DNA from: Gemmatimonas phototrophica
GTDB taxonomy: Bacteria; Gemmatimonadota; Gemmatimonadetes; Longimicrobiales; Gaopeijiaceae
Reading direction: 5' to 3'
Length of the DNA stretch: 10,931 nucleotides
Assembly: GCA_945876015.1 (NCBI GenBank)
Contig: CAMCNM010000041.1
Location: forward strand, 1-10,931
Shown: one piece after another, positions 7,598-10,931 of the stretch
How positions within the stretch are numbered: the first letter of the stretch is position 1
How the letters are laid out: each line of letters begins with the position of its first letter
Notes under the pieces: generated by a model
The model's input: only the letters and a program-made list of their open reading frames with translations
The model's database searches: none
What the model was told of the DNA's origin: nothing
Program-made: the position numbers and the translations under genes

Positions 7598-7663
7598 CTA
7601 GCGGCCGAAGCGGTGATCGTTTGCCCGTGCCGGATGGGACAGCCGTATACTCGGACTAGACAA
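7598..7663 (-). CDS. Possible small protein, 21 residues (TTG start)
   Basis: TTG at 7663 lies seven bases after AGGAGG inside TAAGGAGGTGA, a full-length match to the 16S anti-Shine-Dalgarno and the strongest ribosome site in the window. The frame encodes (M)SSPSIRLSHPARANDHRFGR and stops at TAG 7600-7598. The product is short, basic and unrecognised. A GTG at 7671 opens an overlapping 30-codon frame, but it overlaps the ribosome site and is less likely. It could be a leader peptide that controls folding of the RNA downstream of it. Confidence 0.4.
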   Translation of the reverse strand: MSSPSIRLSHPARANDHRFGR

Positions 7664-7727
7664 GGGGTCACCTCCTTATGTTCGGGTTCGACATAGGGCG
7701 GAAATGGCTCCAGCAGAGCCTGGAAAA

Positions 7728-7755
7728 AAGATAGCGAATCAGCGCCGCGACTCAA
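7728..7755 (-). promoter_or_regulatory. Candidate sigma70 promoter for the small transcript
   Basis: Minus-strand TTGAGT (7755-7750, 4 of 6) is separated by 16 bases from TATCTT (7733-7728, 4 of 6), just after the stop of the M50 gene. The start point would fall near 7721, ahead of the small hairpin and the strong ribosome site. The run of six Ts here could instead belong to a weak terminator of the M50 gene. Confidence 0.35.
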
Positions 7756-7764
7756 GTGTTTTCG

Positions 7765-8436
7765 TCAGACCCGCCGCCACGACCAGCGGAACAGGAGCGT
7801 ACAGACGCCGAGGGCGATCCCGATCCAGAGAACCCCCCAGAACAGGGTCGGAATCCCGGTCACCTCGGCCAGCATGGCGGCGTCGGAGAGGGCGCCGGGC
7901 CGGTCGATGACGTCGGACTTGATGTCGAGCACCGCGTAGAGACAGCTGGTCATCCCCAGGACCAGGATCAGGCGGCGGTTCCAGATGTCGGAGAGGCGCC
8001 GTCCGGCGACCAGCAGCGAGAGCCCGAAGAGCACGCCGAACACGATCCCGAACCGGCTTCTCACGTAGAGCGCGGTGAGCGCGAGCACCATCGCGCCGAC
8101 GAACGCCGTGAGCCCGCCGGAGTTGAGCTTCTTCCACTGCGCTGCTCCCACCAGCGCGGTGCCCCAGAGCAGGCTCCCCAGGTAGCCGGCCGAAAGGGCG
8201 AGGAACGCGCTTCCGCCTCCTCCCCAGGTCTCCCCGCCCTGGCGAGGATCCAGCACGATCCGGTCTACCATGCCTCCGGTCGTCCAGATCGCGATCGCGT
8301 GGGAGAGTTCGTGAAGCAGGACGACGAAGATCTTGAGTGGATAGACGAGCGCGGTGTCCCACAGCGTCCAGAGCACCGAGAAGTAGACGACGAACCCGCC
8401 GAGGAACGCCATCTGGCGCCGGGTCTTGGGCTTCAC
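7765..8436 (-). CDS. M50B-like membrane metallopeptidase homologue
   Basis: This 223-residue multi-span membrane protein carries HELSHAIAIWTTGG (42-55). The HExxH zinc site sits inside a hydrophobic segment, as in the M50 site-2-protease superfamily, and the short all-membrane layout resembles the M50B-like group (PF13398). Other visible points are LSAGYLGSLLWG (81-92), hydrophobic spans near 10-30, 33-50, 75-98, 108-124, 128-144, 155-171 and 196-216, and a loop DIKSDVIDRPGALSDAAMLAEVTGIP (171-196) with acidic residues that may supply the third zinc ligand. Substrate is unknown; family members often act in regulated intramembrane proteolysis, but many are uncharacterised. The start is GTG at 8436, with no clear ribosome site; ATG at 8412 (residue 9) is an alternative. 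It is divergent from the histidine kinase, with 198 bases between. Confidence 0.82.
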   Translation of the reverse strand: MKPKTRRQMAFLGGFVVYFSVLWTLWDTALVYPLKIFVVLLHELSHAIAIWTTGGMVDRIVLDPRQGGETWGGGGSAFLALSAGYLGSLLWGTALVGAAQWKKLNSGGLTAFVGAMVLALTALYVRSRFGIVFGVLFGLSLLVAGRRLSDIWNRRLILVLGMTSCLYAVLDIKSDVIDRPGALSDAAMLAEVTGIPTLFWGVLWIGIALGVCTLLFRWSWRRV

Positions 8437-8634
8437 GTCGAGGCCGTCTCTGGGAGCGAGTCCATGCGGATAACTTGGACGTATCGGGGATGGGGCTCAA
8501 CGGTGCGGGGGTAAACGGGTGATCCTCCCCGGGCCCGGGCACGAGGCCCACTCGAGAGAATCCTCGCGCCCGGACTTGGCTCACTGCTACTTTTCTCGTG
8601 CCCCCGACATCCTGAACGACCTGGGAATCTGGCC

Positions 8635-10236
8635 GTGCTCCGCAAGGAAGTTCACCTCGCCATCAACCAGCTGGCCGACGCCCTCCCCTCCCGGGGCCTG
8701 GCGTTCTATGTCCGCAGGGCATCCCCCGATGGGGTCTTCCTCCGTCTGGCGGGGGATACGGAGGGGGTGGCCGGCTGGACGGTCCAGGAGTGGATGGCCC
8801 GCGGCGGATCGTCGCTGGATCAGGTCCATCCGGACGACGTCGAGCGGGTCCAGGCCACGCTCCGTGACCTGAACGAGGCGGACGAGCGCAGCATCGAGTA
8901 CCGCTTCATCAGCCGCGACGGCGGCGAGCGTTGGGTGTGCGACAGCCTGCGCGCCATCCCGGGGGCGCCGGGCGGACCGTGGGAAGTGGTGGGCGTGCTG
9001 CAGAAGGCGGACCTCGAAAGGACGCTCCGGTCCCAGGTGGCGGCGCTGGAGGAGCGCATCTGGGAATCGCAGCGCATGGAGTCGCTCGGGGCGCTGGCCG
9101 GTGGCGTGGCCCACGACTTCAACAACCTCCTCACCACGATCCTCAGCACGATCCAGCTGCTGAATGAGGAATCGGCGACGTGGTCGCCCGCGGCGCGCCG
9201 CGATCGCCGGACGATCCGCGAGGCGGCCGATCACGGGTCCGGGATGGTCCGACAGATCCTGCGCTTCGCGGCACGGAAGGAGCACGCGAGCGGTCCGGTG
9301 GACGTGAACCTGGTCGTCCGCGACCTGGAGGGGGTCCTGCGTCGGAGGCTCGGCCCGGAAGTGACGCTCGATCTCCACCTGGGCGGGGAGCTTCCGGTGA
9401 TCCTCTCGGACTCGGCCCAGCTGGAGCAGGTGATCCTCAACCTCGCGGTCAACGCGCGCGAGGCGATGCCCGAGGGCGGTGAGGTGCGGCTGTACACCGA
9501 CCGGCACGTGCTCAGCGATTCCCTGATCGTCGAGGGTGGCGACCTGCTCCCGCCGCGCGAGTACGTCCGGATCCGCGTCGAGGACAGCGGGCTCGGAATT
9601 CCCGACTTGGTGCGGCAACGGATCTTCTAGCCCTTCTTCACGACCAAGGCGGGCGGCGCCGTGGGGGCGGGCTTCGGCCTTTCCACCGTTCAGCGCATCG
9701 TGCGCGGCCACGGCGGCGGCATCGTGCTCGACAACGTGCAGGGTGAGGGCGCGGTGTTTCACATCCACCTGCCCGTGCGGGAGGTGTCCGGCTCGGAAGC
9801 GGTGCCCGAAGTCGCGGCGGTGGCTCTCCGGTCCTCGCGCTCCGGCGTGCGCGTGCTGATCGTCGAGGACGATTTGACCGTGCGCGAGCTGATGAAGCGC
9901 GCCCTCAAAGGCGACGGACACGCGGTCGCGGTCGTTGGAACCGCGTCCGACGCGCTGCGCGCGTTCGACGGCGCGCGTCCTCCCTTCGACGTGGTGGTGA
10001 TCGACGTCGTGCTGCCCGACCGCTCGGGTCCGGTGCTCGCAAGGGCTCTGCGCCGCCGGCTTCCTTCAGTCGCGATCGTCGACGCCTCCGGCTACGGCGA
10101 GCACATCGGCGAGGATCGTGAGCCCGGACTGTTCCTCTCCAAGCCGTTCACACCCGTCGAGCTCGGCGAAGCGATCCAGCGCGCGCTTGCGCAGGGCATC
10201 CCTCGGGAACCGGTGCGCGAAGCGGATCGCGCGTAG
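8635..10236 (+). pseudogene. PAS hybrid sensor histidine kinase with C-terminal receiver domain, interrupted by in-frame TAG
   Basis: Read through one TAG, this frame encodes a 533-residue cytosolic hybrid kinase. A PAS_3-type sensor (about 30-128; VHPDDVERV, IEYRFISRDGGERWV) leads by a helix to HisKA (MESLGALAGGVAHDFNNLLT, phospho-His160). HATPase_c follows: N box ILNLAVNAREAM (267-278) and G1 box VEDSGLGIP (315-323). TAG 9628-9630 (codon 332) falls inside the F box, RIF-stop-PFFTTKAGG, where nearly all relatives have Glu (GAG differs by one base). The G2 box reads GAGFGLSTV rather than GTGLGLSTV. A receiver domain (about 405-520) has VEDD (410-413), phospho-Asp457, Ser485 and Lys503 (LSKPF). 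Without read-through, the product loses the F and G2 boxes and the receiver; a GTG at 9661 could restart a receiver-only protein. GTG 8635 is a moderate start (GGGA at 8623-8626). No membrane segment is seen. Confidence 0.82.
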
Positions 10237-10290
10237 TACCGCAGGTAGCAACTCCCTTCGCTGCGGACACGTAACACCCCTGCAGGTGGC

Positions 10291-10795
10291 ATGAGCGGAA
10301 TGGGCGATCTGCGCGAGGGCTTGATCTACGATTGGCTCGGGGCCCGTGACGGTGTGATCAGCCAGGTCGAGAAGCTGACCGAGAACCAGCTCAAGTGGAT
10401 GCCGGGGCCGGGGGGGGCGGACCGGAATCCAGATCGCGCGGCACCTCGCGGACGCAGGGAGCAGCCTCACCGAATACGCGCTCAGCGGAGCGCGCATGCA
10501 GGGAGGCCCGCCGCCGGAGAATCCCGGCTCGCGTGAGGAAGTGATCGCGCGCCTCAAGGCCGGCAGGACCGAGATCGAGGCCCGTATCCGGGCCATATCG
10601 GACGACCATCTCCAGGAAAAGATGATGGGCCTCCTGGGCAACGAGACGACGCGGTTCAACTTCCTCGCGTTCTGCTACGGCCATGAGATGTACCACTGGG
10701 GACAGATCGGGCTATGGGCGCGCGCGGGGGGCGAGATTCCTCAGTTGACCCAGAACATCGAGGCGAGACGGAAGAAGGCGTCCCCCGCCAGCTAG
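10291..10795 (+). pseudogene. DinB-like four-helix protein with a frameshift in a run of eight G
   Basis: The first frame (10291 on) gives MSGMGDLREGLIYDWLGARD and LTENQLKWMPGPGG, then runs into unrelated sequence. The +1 frame resumes with RTGIQIARHLADAGSSLTEY and continues to TAG 10793-10795. Removing one G from the run at 10410-10417 restores a single 167-residue DinB/DUF664-type protein, a four-helix bundle with a metal-binding His triad, probably His51 (ARHLADAG), His131 and His135 (GHEMYHWGQIG). The family includes metal-dependent thiol-S-transferases (bacillithiol- or mycothiol-linked) and many proteins of unknown role; the substrate here is not evident. The ATG at 10291 has AGGTGG very close upstream; the ATG at 10300 is an alternative. 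The break may be a sequencing error, slippage-based switching or real decay. Confidence 0.75.
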
Positions 10796-10931
10796 GCTGG
10801 GGGGGTGGAGTACTTCACGTAGCGCGGGTTCTCGTGGGTAACCACGTGGGAGCCGCGCTTCCTCCCCACGATGCCCACGCTCGAGGAGAGCATCGCGCGA
10901 GGGACGCGAGTGTTTGGGTCCGTGATGCAGT
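10792..10931 (-). CDS. C-terminal tail of an unrecognised protein (partial, runs in from the right edge)
   Basis: The minus strand is open from the right edge to TAG at 10794-10792, encoding 45 complete residues that end SHVVTHENPRYVKYSTPPA. The composition (Tyr, His, Asn, Val, Ile, not only Arg/Ala/Gly) is more gene-like than the shadow frames around it, and no other frame in these bases competes. I do not recognise the family. Its stop overlaps the DinB stop: both lie in the CTAG at 10792-10795, a convergent overlap. It may instead be a chance open frame. Confidence 0.45.
   Translation of the reverse strand, partial: CITDPNTRVPRAMLSSSVGIVGRKRGSHVVTHENPRYVKYSTPPA

Larger units (their letters stand above)
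7464..7723 (-). ncRNA. Putative structured transcript carrying a tiny ORF, between the M50 gene and the terminator
   Basis: The 328 bases between the convergent ends at 7436 and 7765 hold no long ORF but much structure. Read on the minus strand there are a short hairpin (GGCTC 7706-7710 / GAGCC 7716-7720), a perfect TAAGGAGGTGA ribosome site (7678-7668), a 21-codon ORF, and GCCGATCGAAAGATCGGC (7571-7554), a 7-bp stem capped by a GNRA-type GAAA loop. Next come CCGG-A-CGCG / CGCG-CCGG with a GTAAT loop (7543-7522), an outer CTGTCC/GGACAG stem (7552-7547 with 7516-7511), and the strong terminator. I do not recognise a known family: it lacks the SRP, tmRNA, RNase P and common riboswitch core motifs. 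It could be an independent small RNA or the 3' untranslated region of the M50 gene. Confidence 0.45.

Noticed and set aside
7598..7642. Cyclic-di-GMP (GEMM) riboswitch, prompted by CACGGGCAAAC on the minus strand
   Set aside because: The ACGCAAAGCC core and the following conserved stems are absent and the order of elements does not fit.
7621..7735. Plus-strand promoter TTGCCC-N19-TATACT (7621-7651) with an 18-codon ORF at 7679
   Set aside because: Spacer too long, no ribosome site before the ATG, and the bases in front of it are the exact complement of the strong minus-strand Shine-Dalgarno.
8437..8634. Operator-like palindrome (CCCGGGCCCGGG) between the M50 and kinase genes
   Set aside because: Simple GC-rich sequence; no second copy and no supporting promoter elements.
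8587..9921. 444-codon minus-strand open frame over the kinase gene
   Set aside because: His/Arg/Asp-rich shadow of the kinase frame with no plausible family.

Overview
The window is very GC-rich (codons ending mostly in G or C, TGA and TAG stops, no TAA) and gene-dense, with genes alternating between strands. That fits a free-living, aerobic or facultative bacterium from a high-GC phylum such as Candidatus Eisenbacteria or Gemmatimonadota. The placement is an impression from gene style and is not proven. Bacterial GreA, a purE-purK pair, a lipoprotein and a hybrid histidine kinase exclude archaea.

Left part (1-4125): an acyl-CoA oxidase/dehydrogenase gene runs leftward off the edge. It is divergent from a tightly packed purE-purK pair (de novo purine synthesis), which ends in a strong hairpin terminator just before greA (transcript-cleavage factor).

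Middle (4145-6438): on the minus strand are an alpha/beta-hydrolase and, just upstream of it, an odd ORF. That ORF joins the first ~90 residues of a BtuF-like substrate-binding protein to the last ~220 residues of an ABC-2 permease. Divergent from it is a thioredoxin-like (redoxin) gene.

Right part (6453-10931): a lipoprotein of the glucose/sorbosone dehydrogenase beta-propeller type, broken by an in-frame TAG; a ~330-base gene-free stretch with a strong minus-strand terminator, stable hairpins and a tiny ORF behind a perfect Shine-Dalgarno; an M50-type membrane metallopeptidase homologue; a PAS hybrid histidine kinase broken by an in-frame TAG inside its F box; a DinB-like gene frameshifted in a run of eight G; and the C-terminal tail of an unrecognised minus-strand protein at the right edge.

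There is no CRISPR array, insertion sequence, tRNA or rRNA that I can see. Most genes are housekeeping or general metabolism and do not form one pathway. The unusual points are the clustering of interrupted genes (two ambers, one frameshift, one chimera) and the structured intergenic element at 7464-7723.
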